DNA from: Paraburkholderia franconis | GTDB lineage: Bacteria; Pseudomonadota; Gammaproteobacteria; Burkholderiales; Burkholderiaceae | Assembly: GCF_009362735.1 (NCBI RefSeq) | Contig: NZ_WHNP01000054.1 | Coordinates: forward strand, 1 to 51,912 | DNA: 51,912 nucleotides | Direction of reading: 5' to 3' | Shown: one piece after another, positions 1 through 8,676 of the stretch | Position numbering within the stretch: the first letter of the stretch is position 1 | Layout of the letters: each line of letters begins with the position of its first letter | Notes under the pieces: model-generated | What the model was told of the DNA's origin: nothing | Databases searched by the model: none | What the model saw: the letters and a program-made list of their open reading frames with translations, nothing else | Made by a program: the position numbers and the translations under genes

Positions 1-511
1 TGTGTGGCGCGCGTTGATCGATTCGCTCGTCGACGAGGGCGCAGTCGCGAGAAGCGGGCCGTGGTTGCATCTGCCGGCGCATACGGTTTCGCTCGATGCG
101 CGCGAGCAGGTTCTCGCGAGTGCGCTGCTGCCGCTGATTGCGCAGGGCCGATACGATCCGCCGTGGGTGCGCGATCTCGCGAAGACGACAGCGCGCGACG
201 AAGACGCGGTGCGCCAGGTGCTGCGCAAGCTCGCGCGGCAGGGCGACGTGTATCAGATCGTGCGCGATCTGTTCTATCACCGCGAGGTCGTGCATGAACT
301 GGCGCGGCTCGTTGCCGCTATCGCCGGGGATGGCGGCGGCGCGCTGGGCGCGTCGGTGTTTCGCGACGCGACGGGTTTGGGACGCAAGCGCGCGATTCAG
401 ATTCTCGAGTTCTTCGACCGCGTCGGGTACACACGCTTTCAGCGTGACGTTCACTGGCTGAGGGGGGATTCACAATTGCATGAAGCGTTGGCGTGCGAAG
501 CGGCTGTGTGA
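1..511 (+). CDS. selB: Selenocysteine-specific elongation factor SelB, C-terminal part (5' end outside window)
   Basis: SelB is the GTP-binding factor that carries selenocysteyl-tRNA to the ribosome and binds the SECIS hairpin of selenoprotein mRNAs through C-terminal winged-helix domains. Only the last roughly 169 residues are in the window, so no GTPase motif can be seen. What is visible is a helix-turn-helix-rich stretch with a winged-helix ending: the run GRKRAIQILEFFDRVGYTR near residues 128-146 is the typical last winged helix of SelB. The reading frame is open to the left edge and stops at 509-511. The selenocysteine tRNA gene lies 121 bp downstream on the same strand, which strongly supports the assignment. 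The true start lies outside the window. Confidence 0.93.
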   Translation, partial: VWRALIDSLVDEGAVARSGPWLHLPAHTVSLDAREQVLASALLPLIAQGRYDPPWVRDLAKTTARDEDAVRQVLRKLARQGDVYQIVRDLFYHREVVHELARLVAAIAGDGGGALGASVFRDATGLGRKRAIQILEFFDRVGYTRFQRDVHWLRGDSQLHEALACEAAV

Positions 512-632
512 CGCCGATGGTCGGTTGCAGGCGCAACGGGCTGACGGTGAGTGACCGCTATAATCGGTTGCACAAAGCCGGGCGCGTTGTGTTGATTTGT
601 TTTCGTTGCACGGCTGGTCAAAAGTTGGACAC

Positions 633-728
633 GGAAGGCATTCGTATCTGGTGGTGCGGCTGGGCTTCAAACCCAGTGAGGGGTGTCAGCCACTCCTCGG
701 TCGGTTCGACTCCGGCTGCCTTCCGCCA
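633..728 (+). tRNA. selC: tRNA-Sec (UCA anticodon)
   Basis: This is the tRNA that inserts selenocysteine at UGA. The 96-nt gene has an 8-bp acceptor stem (GGAAGGCA pairing with TGCCTTCC), discriminator G at 725 and an encoded CCA at 726-728. The anticodon loop CTTCAAA holds TCA at 667-669. A long variable arm follows, then a T arm with GGTTCGACTCC. The extra-long acceptor and variable arms are diagnostic for tRNA-Sec. It sits just downstream of selB. selC genes are well-known integration sites for genomic islands in other bacteria; no integrase is visible here. Confidence 0.97.
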
Positions 729-1118
729 CAAGGGTTTCAGCGATTTTTCGAAGCGTCTTCCTTCTTTTTCGCCTTGCCGATTTCCGCAAAAGGCAATCTT
801 TTCCGCAAAAATCAACGGATCGGCTTGACCTTTTCGCCGCAGATCACGGCAAACCGGTCGGCGTAGTCATGGTGATTTATAGCGCTCAAAGACGACTCAT
901 TATCAAAGGCAATGCGTCCCCTTTCGTCTGGATGGCCTATCTCAACAAGTCAGTGTCCCTGCAGGTGATGCAGAAAACCGAATTCTTGAGACCGGAAGCA
1001 CTTTTGCGAGACCGGAAAAACGGAATTGATGAGACCGTCCTTCAAGGGAGCACTGCCGCGACGCGACACACGGCTGGTACGTGGTGAGCCGGGAGCTGTT
1101 CGTATTCACCTTGGCTTC
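729..1118. other. Non-coding stretch downstream of selC with short GAGACCG repeats
   Basis: No convincing gene is seen in these 390 bp. The sequence is richer in A and T than its surroundings. It contains three spaced copies of GAGACCG, at 988, 1008 and 1031, the first two extended to GAGACCGGAA. Short open frames here overlap the tRNA or lack ribosome binding sites. No integrase or transposase remnant can be recognised. Confidence 0.5.
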
Positions 1119-1430
1119 TCAGCCGGGTTGAGGGTGCTGGCACTCCGTCTGGAACCAATAGTCGACCAGGCGTTGTGCCGCTTGTAGATCTTCCGGGTAG
1201 TACGGATCGTCATACCACGGTGATGGGTCGTAGCCCGCTTTCCTCAGGGCAGCGAGTTCGCTGTGGTGTTGCGCCATCGTAGGGGGCGCGTTGGTCCTGA
1301 GCGCTGCCAGGTCGCGGCACTCTGTTGGCGTGAGGTGCGGCCCGGTATACGGCACGCCGCCGACGGCACAGCCGGCGAGCAAAAGCACCAGAGCGGGAAG
1401 TACTGACCGTGTTCCAGGCGGCTTTCTCAT
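1119..1430 (-). CDS. Small DUF4148-like lipoprotein
   Basis: A 103-residue predicted lipoprotein. The N-terminus has two basic residues, a hydrophobic segment and a lipobox LLAGC around residues 17-21, so it should be exported and anchored in a membrane. The C-terminal half contains ELAALRKAGYDPSPW and a nearby YPEDLQAAQRLV, which match the DUF4148 pattern frequent in Burkholderia small exported proteins. The function is unknown. Its ATG overlaps the stop of the upstream 51-residue gene by four bases (ATGA, 1427-1430), so the two are probably co-translated. Confidence 0.75.
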   Translation of the reverse strand: MRKPPGTRSVLPALVLLLAGCAVGGVPYTGPHLTPTECRDLAALRTNAPPTMAQHHSELAALRKAGYDPSPWYDDPYYPEDLQAAQRLVDYWFQTECQHPQPG

Positions 1431-1582
1431 AGTACTTGTCCACTCTTACCGCCGCGCGTGGGCGGAAAATGCTCGCCTTCGACGCACGTCATTTTGAAAA
1501 CGGAGCCGCCGGCACCTTCTTTCACCACCTTGTAGATGCCGGACGTCTGAACCTTCTCGCGGGGTTTGTGCTGTTCAGCCAT
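1427..1582 (-). CDS. YjzC-like 51-residue protein
   Basis: A 51-residue soluble protein with the pattern EKVQTSGIYKVV near the N-terminus and GEHFPPTRGG near the C-terminus. This fits the small YjzC-like family (SG-hydrophobic-Y, then GE-FPP). The function of the family is unknown to me. The start at 1582 was chosen over the longer open frame because AAAGGAGCG lies at the right distance before the ATG and the sequence upstream looks like a different, broken gene. It overlaps the DUF4148-like gene by four bases. Confidence 0.72.
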   Translation of the reverse strand: MAEQHKPREKVQTSGIYKVVKEGAGGSVFKMTCVEGEHFPPTRGGKSGQVL

Positions 1583-1789
1583 GTGACGCTCCTTTGGTTC
1601 ATCTGCATTATGAACAGCAAGCATTGTTGCGGACCGGCTATCGCATCGGTAGGTCAGCGAAGCGCGCCGCGAATGGATCACGCGAGGTCCGCACCAGCGT
1701 GTCTCGGTCCTCGAAAGTCTCCTTTCGTCCCGCATCCCGATCACTCGCTTGAAGCAAAAACGGACTTCAAGGATGGCGATATGCGTCAT

Positions 1790-1909
1790 CGACGAGAAAG
1801 CGTGCCCGGTGTGACATCTGAACCTGATGATCGACCCTTCCTCGATCTGCACCAGGACACCGTGACAGTCGGGACACGTGTACCGCGAGACCCTGCCGAG
1901 ATCCGAATC
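1790..1909 (-). pseudogene. Fragment of a CheB-type methylesterase (C-terminal CxxC segment)
   Basis: A short remnant translates as RYTCPDCHGVLVQIEEG followed by IIRFRCHTGHAFSS. This closely resembles the extra C-terminal segment of CheB-family proteins (CPxCHG, then RFRCxxGHAYS). The catalytic CheB domain is not seen upstream, and downstream the frame runs into unrelated sequence before the YjzC-like gene. It is most likely the leftover end of a deleted chemotaxis-type methylesterase gene. The exact limits are approximate. Confidence 0.65.
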
Positions 1910-2462
1910 CGCAGTTTGTGCAGTGCATAATTCCGTTGCCAACGGCCAGCATCTAAACATTATGCGTCGTCTCCGCTCGCGGCAAGAGAAGGCGGATGGG
2001 ATACGTGAACGAGTCGAGCGCTTCGATCGCGCGCGGTGCCTCGGCGATACTCGGGCGCGGCTTCCCCCGGGGGCAGCGCCCAGGGACGTTCGGATGCAGA
2101 GAGCTTCCGGAAGGAGCGCGCCAACTCAATATCGTCAGGAAACCTGAGTACGGTTTGCAGAGAGGGAACGCATCGAGCGTGAGTGGTAACCTCCGCGCAA
2201 GACTACGCCGACCTGCGATGAACAGATGATTTGGGGGCGGGGTGACGGTTCGGACAAGCGCGCCGTCGACAGTGCCGTTGGTCGCATCGGACAGCTCACT
2301 GACAGGTCGCGGCATCCCGAAGAGCGCGAGCCGCATGCGCGGGCGTTCGTCTCCGCCGACAAAATCGTGTCGTCCGAATCAATGTCGAAACGGTGACTAC
2401 TCACTTGTCCGTCATCGCGGCTGTTCGTCCGCTACGAGCCCGCTAAATTTATCGGCCCATTG
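1910..2462. other. Intergenic region with no convincing gene
   Basis: About 550 bp between the CheB fragment and the racemase-family gene. Open frames exist on both strands but none has a good ribosome binding site or a family pattern I recognise. Given the CheB fragment next to it, part may be eroded coding DNA. It also receives the 3' end of the dehydrogenase/racemase transcript; no clear hairpin terminator was seen. Confidence 0.45.
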
Positions 2463-3239
2463 CTACAGCGAAAATAACTGCCCGAGTTGCGGCTCGCTAT
2501 CGCATACGCCAGCAAGCCGTAACGCGTGCCAGGCCATCGCGAAGTTGCTCGATATCACGGGCTTGCCTGTCGGCGCCTCCAGTTCTGGAATCAACGCAGC
2601 GACACGCAGGCTCGTGCAGGAGACGAACACCGCGTCCGCATCGGCATGGCGCGCCAGCTGTTCAATCGCCGCGCGAAGCGAAGGGGCATCGATGCGGGCA
2701 ACCTCGTTATCGTCTGCGTGCTCGAACGACGCGATGCGGGTCACGGCGATCCCGCGTGCTTCGATGTAGTCGCGCATGAAGTCGTTGATGGACCGGATAT
2801 ACGGCGTCAGCAATGCGACACGTTGCACCCTTAGCGCGGCAAGCGCTGCAACGGCAGCCGTGATCGGCGTCGTGCAGGCGATGCCGGGACGCGCCTCGCG
2901 TATGCGGGCAAACACGGGCTCCTCGCCGATCACCATGGATGCTGACGTGCAGCCGAACGCCACGACGTCGAGCCGCTCGCCTGGCAGGAGCAATTCGACC
3001 GCGGGCGCGATGCGTGACTCGATTTCCGCTAGCCGGGCCGGTGTGATATCCGGCGAGTTCTGCAAGCGGCTTTCATAGAAGGCGACGCCATCCTGCCGGA
3101 GCAGTCGGCGCCATTCGTGTTCGATCGTGTGGTCGGTTGCCAGCACGATGAGGCCGATCGCCGCGCGACTCGCGATTCCGTCGTCGAGCGCGAAATCAAG
3201 CTTCGTGTAGGCGTCGTGCTGCAGTGAGGTCGTGCTCAT
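2463..3239 (-). CDS. Asp/Glu racemase superfamily protein (maleate cis-trans isomerase type)
   Basis: A 258-residue cytosolic protein of the Asp/Glu/hydantoin racemase and maleate isomerase group. These enzymes use two cysteines on either side of the substrate. Both are present: Cys97 in VVAFGCTSASMVIG and Cys208 in AVFVSCTSLRVAA. The pattern is closest to maleate isomerase and arylmalonate decarboxylase relatives, but the substrate cannot be read from sequence. The start at 3239 was chosen because its ATG overlaps the stop of the upstream dehydrogenase (ATGA), a sign of coupled translation, and the preceding 30 residues of the longer frame look non-homologous. Pairing with a D-amino-acid dehydrogenase suggests a role in amino-acid or dicarboxylate catabolism. 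Confidence 0.86.
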   Translation of the reverse strand: MSTTSLQHDAYTKLDFALDDGIASRAAIGLIVLATDHTIEHEWRRLLRQDGVAFYESRLQNSPDITPARLAEIESRIAPAVELLLPGERLDVVAFGCTSASMVIGEEPVFARIREARPGIACTTPITAAVAALAALRVQRVALLTPYIRSINDFMRDYIEARGIAVTRIASFEHADDNEVARIDAPSLRAAIEQLARHADADAVFVSCTSLRVAALIPELEAPTGKPVISSNFAMAWHALRLAGVCDSEPQLGQLFSL

Positions 3240-4480
3240 TTGATCATCATCCCTGTCAGGCTCAGCTCGGGTGTGCGTCCCGCCATGATGTCGGCGAGCA
3301 GTTTTGCGGTGCCGCAAGACATTGTCCATCCCATGTGACCGTGGCCCGTGTTCAGAAACAGATTGCGGTGGCGCGTCCGGCCGATCAGCGGGGTGCCTTC
3401 AGGCGTCATCGGACGCAGCCCGGCCCAATAGCTCGGCTTCGTGTAGTCCGCGCCGTCGGGAAACAGCTCGCGCGCCGCGTGCAGTATCGGCGCGAAGTCA
3501 GAGGGCGTGTGGCGTGTGTCATAGCCTGCAAATTCGGCCGTTGCGGTAAAGCGCAGCCGAGCGCCGAAACGCGCCCACGCCACGAGATGGTTTTCATCCA
3601 CGCCACCGATCTGCGGGGGGCGGTGTTCCCGTCCGGCCGGAAAGGTTGCCGAGTAGCCCTTGACGGGATAGATGGCCAGCCTGTAACCGAGCGGGCGCGC
3701 GAGAATCGGCGAATACGAGCCGAGCGCAAGCACGTAGTCGTCCCCGGCGACCAGTCCCGCTGGCGTGCGGACCCCCGTTATTGCATCGCCCGCCGTTTCG
3801 ATGCGGCTGATCGTGGTGTCGAACATGAAACGCACGCCAAGCCGCTCGCAGACTTTCTGCAGTTCGCGGGTGAACTGATACGCATCGCCGCTCTCGTCAC
3901 TCGGGCAGTAAATCGCGCCGGCAATCGTGTCGCGCGCGTGCTCGAGCGCCGGCTCGCGCGCGACGGCTTGCGCGGCGTCCAGCGTTTCGAGCGGCAGGCC
4001 ATTGTCGACGAGGATCGACATGTTGGCGCGGCCGCGTTCGAACGACGCGGCGTCACGATAGAGATACAGCAGGCCACGGCGGATCCCGTCGTACTGCAGT
4101 TGCTCCCTTGCGGTCACCTGCTGCAGCTGATCTTGTGCATATCGGCACAGCCTTACCTTTCGCGTGGTGTTTTCGCGCGACCGCGTCGCGGTGCAGTTGC
4201 GCAGGAACAGCGCGCACCAGGCCCACATGTGGGGATCGGCGTTCAGGCGCAGGCGAAGCGCCTGTCCTTCGACGAACAGCGATTTCAGCAGGATCTTCGG
4301 TGCGCGCGGCGAAGCCCAGGTGTACGAATGCCCCGGCGCGACGAGCCCGGCATTCGCAAAACTGGTTTCGAGCGCAACACCTGGGCGGCGATCGAGCACG
4401 GTGACGGCGCGACCGTCCATCGCAAGGTAATACGCCGTGGTGACACCTGCGATGCCGGCGCCAAGCACGATGCTCGTCAT
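3236..4480 (-). CDS. DadA-like FAD-dependent D-amino-acid dehydrogenase
   Basis: A 414-residue flavoprotein of the DadA/DAO family, which oxidises D-amino acids to keto acids and passes electrons to the respiratory chain at the inner membrane face. The N-terminus carries the dinucleotide fold VLGAGIAGVTTAYYLA (residues 5-20), and the C-terminal FAD-binding segment reads NLFLNTGHGHMGWTMSCG. Length is usual for DadA. The gene overlaps the racemase-family gene downstream by four bases and is divergent from the Liv-type transporter operon, so the likely substrate is an amino acid taken up by that transporter. A glycine or proline oxidase relative cannot be excluded. Confidence 0.88.
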   Translation of the reverse strand: MTSIVLGAGIAGVTTAYYLAMDGRAVTVLDRRPGVALETSFANAGLVAPGHSYTWASPRAPKILLKSLFVEGQALRLRLNADPHMWAWCALFLRNCTATRSRENTTRKVRLCRYAQDQLQQVTAREQLQYDGIRRGLLYLYRDAASFERGRANMSILVDNGLPLETLDAAQAVAREPALEHARDTIAGAIYCPSDESGDAYQFTRELQKVCERLGVRFMFDTTISRIETAGDAITGVRTPAGLVAGDDYVLALGSYSPILARPLGYRLAIYPVKGYSATFPAGREHRPPQIGGVDENHLVAWARFGARLRFTATAEFAGYDTRHTPSDFAPILHAARELFPDGADYTKPSYWAGLRPMTPEGTPLIGRTRHRNLFLNTGHGHMGWTMSCGTAKLLADIMAGRTPELSLTGMMIK

Positions 4481-4648
4481 GCGCGCCCCCTGCTGTCATT
4501 GACAAAATATTAGTCGGTCGCCGCTTTTGCGGGGGATTTATACGCGCATACCCTATAACGGTCAGGCGTTCTTCGAGTTCTATCATGGAGGAGGCATTCT
4601 TGTGCCCGCACTGCGCGAAATCTGCACAACAGGCTCGCGCCACACTGC

Positions 4649-4667
4649 ACGTAACGATCCATTACGT
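4649..4667. promoter_or_regulatory. Inverted repeat in divergent promoter region, possible operator
   Basis: ACGTAA, seven bases, TTACGT: a perfect 6-bp inverted repeat in the 259-bp space between the dehydrogenase (left, minus) and the binding-protein gene (right, plus). Its place in a shared regulatory region makes it a candidate regulator site. No regulator gene lies next to the operon, and the link is inferred. Confidence 0.4.
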
Positions 4668-4739
4668 TCCGCTAATTGACCGCTGGCTTACCCGCCTCGC
4701 GGGATGGTCCGGTCGGACTCACAGTCAGGAGCCACGAAC

Positions 4740-5933
4740 ATGAATATTCATAACAATGGCCTGCCCGACGCCGCTCGCATTCTGCGGCAATCCCTCAGCG
4801 CTGCGGTTGTCGGACTCGCGACATTCTCGGCGCTCGTCCCACAGGCGGCGCAGAGCCAGACCATCAAGATCGGCGTGCCCGTGCCGCTTTCGGGCAGCAG
4901 CGCCAATGCCGGCACCGACATCGTCAACGGCGCCAAGCTGGCTGCCGCAAAAATCAACGCGGCAGGCGGCGTGCTCGGCAAGCAGATCGAACTGGTGCCG
5001 GAGGACGACGCCTGTGACGCGCAAACGGCTGTGCAGGCTGCGCAGAAACTGGTCGACGCGGGCGTGGTCGCGGTGGCTGGCGGGTACTGCTCCAGCGCTG
5101 CGCTTCCCGAGCTGACGACGTTCCATCGGGCCGGCATTCCCTATGTACTGGATGCGTCGACCAATCCGAAGCTCACCGAAATGGGCTACGACAACGTGTT
5201 CCGCACCATTGGTCGCGACGATCAACAGGGCCCGTTCGCGGCCAGCTTCATCAAGAATTCGCTCCACGCGAAGCGCGCCGCCGTCATCGATGACAACACA
5301 ACCTATTCGAAGGGCCTCGCTCAGAACACGGTCGACGCGCTCAAGAAAGGTGGCGTCGACGTCGTATACGCAGACTCTATTACGCCGGGCCAGATGGACT
5401 ACTCGCCGACGCTCACCAAGGTCGCGTCGCTAAAGCCTGACGTCATCTACTACACCGGCTACTTCTCCGAAGCAGGACTGATCGTCAAGGAGGCGCGGCA
5501 ACTGGGCCTGAAGATGACCCTCATGGGCGGCGATGCCACCAACGACCCGACGCTGATGAAAACGGCTGGCCCGGCGGCCGACGGCATGATCATCACCACC
5601 TCTCCGCTGGCGCAATTCCTGTCGGGCGCCCACGGCTACGTCGACGACTACACCAAGGCTTACGGCCAGGGCCCGGGACCGTATTCCGTCTACGAATACG
5701 ATGCGGTCGGCGTCACGGCAAAGGCGATTGCCGATGCGAAATCGACGAGTCCGGCGGCGATCATCGCGGCGCTCCACAAGGTCAAGGACTATCCGGGCAT
5801 GACGGGGACGATCGGGTTCAATCCGAAAGGCGACCGCAGCCTCGCGGTCTATATCACGATCATCGTGCGCAACGACCAGTTCGCGGCTTATCAGCGACAG
5901 GACGCGGCGGGCAAATGGGTGGCAATGAAGTAG
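4740..5933 (+). CDS. Branched-chain amino-acid-type ABC transporter substrate-binding protein
   Basis: A 397-residue periplasmic type I binding protein of the LivJ/LivK family. The signal peptide covers about the first 38 residues and ends near AQSQ. The mature part begins TIKIGVPVPLSGSSANAG, the usual opening of this family, followed by INAAGGVLGKQIELV. The ATG at 4740 is preceded by AGGAG, so it is preferred over an in-frame start 12 codons upstream. It is the first gene of a four-gene operon with two permeases and two ATPases. Such proteins bind leucine-like amino acids, but also urea, amides, aromatic acids or D-amino acids; the divergent D-amino-acid dehydrogenase favours a non-standard amino acid. 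Confidence 0.92.
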   Translation: MNIHNNGLPDAARILRQSLSAAVVGLATFSALVPQAAQSQTIKIGVPVPLSGSSANAGTDIVNGAKLAAAKINAAGGVLGKQIELVPEDDACDAQTAVQAAQKLVDAGVVAVAGGYCSSAALPELTTFHRAGIPYVLDASTNPKLTEMGYDNVFRTIGRDDQQGPFAASFIKNSLHAKRAAVIDDNTTYSKGLAQNTVDALKKGGVDVVYADSITPGQMDYSPTLTKVASLKPDVIYYTGYFSEAGLIVKEARQLGLKMTLMGGDATNDPTLMKTAGPAADGMIITTSPLAQFLSGAHGYVDDYTKAYGQGPGPYSVYEYDAVGVTAKAIADAKSTSPAAIIAALHKVKDYPGMTGTIGFNPKGDRSLAVYITIIVRNDQFAAYQRQDAAGKWVAMK

Positions 5934-5958
5934 GCACGGCGGCGTATCCGTTGCGGCC

Positions 5959-6858
5959 ATGAGCACCTTTTTCCAGTTCGTCGTCGAAGGGCTGACAATC
6001 GGCTCGTTCTATGCGCTCGTGGCCCTCGGATACACGATGGTCTACGGCATCATCCGGCTGATCAATTTTGCGCATGGCGACCTGTTCATGGTCGGCGCGT
6101 TCGTCGGATGGACGAGCCTCGCGACGCTCGCGAGCGCGCACCTGCCGCTCGCGCTCGCGCTGGCCGCTGCTTTCGTGGCGTCGATGGTGGTGACGGGGGT
6201 GCTCGGCGTCGTCATCGCGCGCGTCGCCTATCAGCCGTTGCTGCGCGCACCGCGTCTGTCGATCCTGATTACCGCACTGGGCATCTCGCTAGTGCTCGAA
6301 AACGCCGTCCTGCTGACATATGGCGCGGGCTTCAGGACTTATCCGCACCTGCTCACCCAGGCGGGGCTGAATCTGCATGAAGTGCAGATCACGTTTGCGC
6401 AGATCGGTATCATCGTCACCAGCTTCGCGCTGATGCTGGGCCTCTATTCTTTTGTTCACCACACTTTCCTCGGCACCGCGATGCGCGCGCTCGCCATCGA
6501 TCAGGATGCGGCGCGCCTGATGGGCATCGATGTCGAACGGCTGATCCAGCTCACCTTCTTCATCGGATCGGTGCTAGCTGCCGTCGCGGGCGTGATGGAG
6601 GGTCTCTTTTACACGCAGATCAACTTTTTCATGGGCTTCGTGCTCGGCCTGCGCGCGTTTACCGCGGCGGTTCTGGGCGGAATCGGCAACATTCCGGGCG
6701 CGATGGCGGGCGGCTTCCTGATCGGGCTGCTCGAGGCATTCGGTGCCGGCTACGTGTCCTCACAGTGGACGGATGTCTTCGTGTTCGGCGTGCTGATCGC
6801 CGTGCTCGTGATCAAGCCGACGGGTCTCTTCGGCGAACGCGTCGTCGAAAGGATGTAG
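5959..6858 (+). CDS. livH: LivH-type ABC permease
   Basis: A 299-residue inner-membrane permease with about eight hydrophobic segments. The beginning, FVVEGLTIGSFYALVALGYTMVYGIIRLINFAHGD, is split here only by wording and is the classic LivH entry: the key parts are GLTIGSFYALVALGYTMVYG and LINFAHGD. The C-terminal EAA-like loop is represented by AVLGGIGNIPGAMAGG. It follows the binding protein after 25 bp and precedes the fused LivM-LivG gene by 3 bp. It forms the membrane channel together with the LivM half of the next protein. Confidence 0.93.
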   Translation: MSTFFQFVVEGLTIGSFYALVALGYTMVYGIIRLINFAHGDLFMVGAFVGWTSLATLASAHLPLALALAAAFVASMVVTGVLGVVIARVAYQPLLRAPRLSILITALGISLVLENAVLLTYGAGFRTYPHLLTQAGLNLHEVQITFAQIGIIVTSFALMLGLYSFVHHTFLGTAMRALAIDQDAARLMGIDVERLIQLTFFIGSVLAAVAGVMEGLFYTQINFFMGFVLGLRAFTAAVLGGIGNIPGAMAGGFLIGLLEAFGAGYVSSQWTDVFVFGVLIAVLVIKPTGLFGERVVERM

Positions 6859-6861
6859 CCC

Positions 6862-8676
6862 ATGCGCGCACTGGCTTTCCCGCCGCGTTGGCCTGTGCTT
6901 GCCGTCATCGGCCTGCTGGCGGCCGCTGTCGCGCTGCCCGCGTTCGCGAGCGGCTATGTCGTGAACGTCGCGCTTACGATCATCACGTACTCGATCCTCG
7001 GCCTCGGGCTGAACATTGTCGTCGGCTATGCGGGGCTGCTGGATCTCGGCTATGCGGCATTCTTCGCGATCGGCGCCTATACGACGGCACTGCTCGAAAC
7101 GCTGCTGCATTTCTCGTTCTGGGAGACACTGCCGTTCAGTCTCGCGATTGCCGGCGTGTCAGGGATCGTGATCGGCTACCCGACACTGCGCCTGCGCAGC
7201 GACTATCTGGCGATCGTCACGCTCGGCTTCGGTGAGATCACCCGCATCGTCGCGACCAATCTGGAGATCACGGGCGGGCCGAACGGCATCTACGGCATCG
7301 AGAGCCCGAATCTGTTCGGCTATGAAATCAGCTCGCCGCACGCCGTCTACGAGCTGGGCATGGCGTTCTTCATCGTCGTGCTGGTGTTTGCGATCCGGCT
7401 AGGCCAGTCGCGGCTCGGACGCGCATGGACCAGCATTCGCGAGGACGAAGCGGCAGCCGAGGCGGTCGGCGTGCCGACATTGCGTGTCAAGCTGCTCGCG
7501 TACGTGATGGGCGCGCTGATCGGCGGGATAGGGGGGAGCCTGTTCGCCGCGCGCTTCGGCACCATCGATCCTACCGGCTTCACCTATCTGCAGTCCGTGA
7601 CGATTCTCATCATCGTCGTGCTCGGCGGGCGCGGCAGCATTCCCGGGGTGATTCTTGGCGCGGTCATCGTCGCGGGCGTGCCGGAATTGCTGCGCTTTCT
7701 GAACCTCTGGCGCATCTTCGGATTCGCCGTCGCGCTCGTGATCCTGATGTTGCTGCGGCCGCAGGGCTTGTGGCCCGTCCGCACGAAACGCGCGATGCCG
7801 CGCCCGGACCTGGCCGGCGTGCCGCCTCCGCCCGCACCCGTGGCCGGGGCCGGGGAGGGCGAAACACTGCTGGAGGTTCGGGATCTGGTGTGCCGTTTCG
7901 GCGGCGTGCTGGCCATCGGCGGAATCGGCTTCGTCGTTCGGAGCGGCGAGATTCTCGCGCTGATCGGACCGAACGGTGCAGGCAAGACGACGGTTTTCAA
8001 CTGCCTGACGGGCGTGATCCGCGCGAGCGCGGGACGCATCTTCTGGTGCGGGTCTCTGCTCGGCGGGGGCGCGCCGCACCGCAATGTGCATCGCGGTATC
8101 GCGCGCACGTTCCAGGGCATTCGCCTCTTTGGACACATGAGCGCATTCGAGAACGTGCTGACGGGCATGGACCACCGGCTGCACACGCCGCTTGTCGCCG
8201 AACTGGTGGGCACGCCGTCCGCACATGCCGAAGCGGCCGAACACGAGGCGCAGGGCATGCGCTGGCTCGCGATGGTCGGGCTTGCCGGGCGGGCGAGCGA
8301 GTACGCGGCCGATTTGCCCTACGGCGATCAGCGGCGGCTCGAAATTGCACGCGCGCTCGCCAGCAATCCGCGCCTTCTGTTGCTCGACGAGCCCGCGGCC
8401 GGAATGAATCCGACCGAAAAGCACGCGTTGATGGACCTGATCCGGCGCATCCGCGGGCTCGGCATCACGGTATTGCTGATCGAACACGACATGACGCTGG
8501 TGATGGGGGTGTCGGACCGGATCATCGTGATGGATCACGGCGTGATCATCGCTGAAGGGCCGCCGGCGCAGGTCCAGAGCGATCAACGGGTGATCGACGC
8601 CTATCTGGGCACGGCCGAAGAAGACGACGTGGCCGACGATGCCGTCAACGGGGAGAAGTCGTTGTGGAACTCCTAG
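6862..8676 (+). CDS. Fused LivM-type permease and LivG-type ATPase
   Basis: A 604-residue two-part protein. Residues 1 to about 310 are a LivM-like permease with many hydrophobic segments and the loop VVLGGRGSIPGVILGA. A proline- and alanine-rich linker lies near residues 313-334. The rest is a LivG-like ATPase: Walker A GPNGAGKTT near 370, the signature-like region YGDQRRLEIARAL near 487 and Walker B LLLLDEPAAGMNP near 505. In most Liv systems these are separate proteins, although fusions are known in proteobacteria. There is no stop or frameshift between the parts. Its end overlaps the start of livF by 13 bases. Confidence 0.93.
   Translation: MRALAFPPRWPVLAVIGLLAAAVALPAFASGYVVNVALTIITYSILGLGLNIVVGYAGLLDLGYAAFFAIGAYTTALLETLLHFSFWETLPFSLAIAGVSGIVIGYPTLRLRSDYLAIVTLGFGEITRIVATNLEITGGPNGIYGIESPNLFGYEISSPHAVYELGMAFFIVVLVFAIRLGQSRLGRAWTSIREDEAAAEAVGVPTLRVKLLAYVMGALIGGIGGSLFAARFGTIDPTGFTYLQSVTILIIVVLGGRGSIPGVILGAVIVAGVPELLRFLNLWRIFGFAVALVILMLLRPQGLWPVRTKRAMPRPDLAGVPPPPAPVAGAGEGETLLEVRDLVCRFGGVLAIGGIGFVVRSGEILALIGPNGAGKTTVFNCLTGVIRASAGRIFWCGSLLGGGAPHRNVHRGIARTFQGIRLFGHMSAFENVLTGMDHRLHTPLVAELVGTPSAHAEAAEHEAQGMRWLAMVGLAGRASEYAADLPYGDQRRLEIARALASNPRLLLLDEPAAGMNPTEKHALMDLIRRIRGLGITVLLIEHDMTLVMGVSDRIIVMDHGVIIAEGPPAQVQSDQRVIDAYLGTAEEDDVADDAVNGEKSLWNS

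Noticed and set aside
633..728. selC as an integration site with a second att copy in the window
   Set aside because: I looked for a repeat of the tRNA 3' end further downstream and saw none, nor an integrase.
683..1087. A 134-codon frame running out of selC
   Set aside because: It begins inside the tRNA gene and has no ribosome site or recognisable domain.
3224..4513. A 429-codon plus-strand frame opposite the D-amino-acid dehydrogenase
   Set aside because: Low-complexity Arg/Ala-rich translation without a ribosome site; the dehydrogenase on the other strand has clear motifs.
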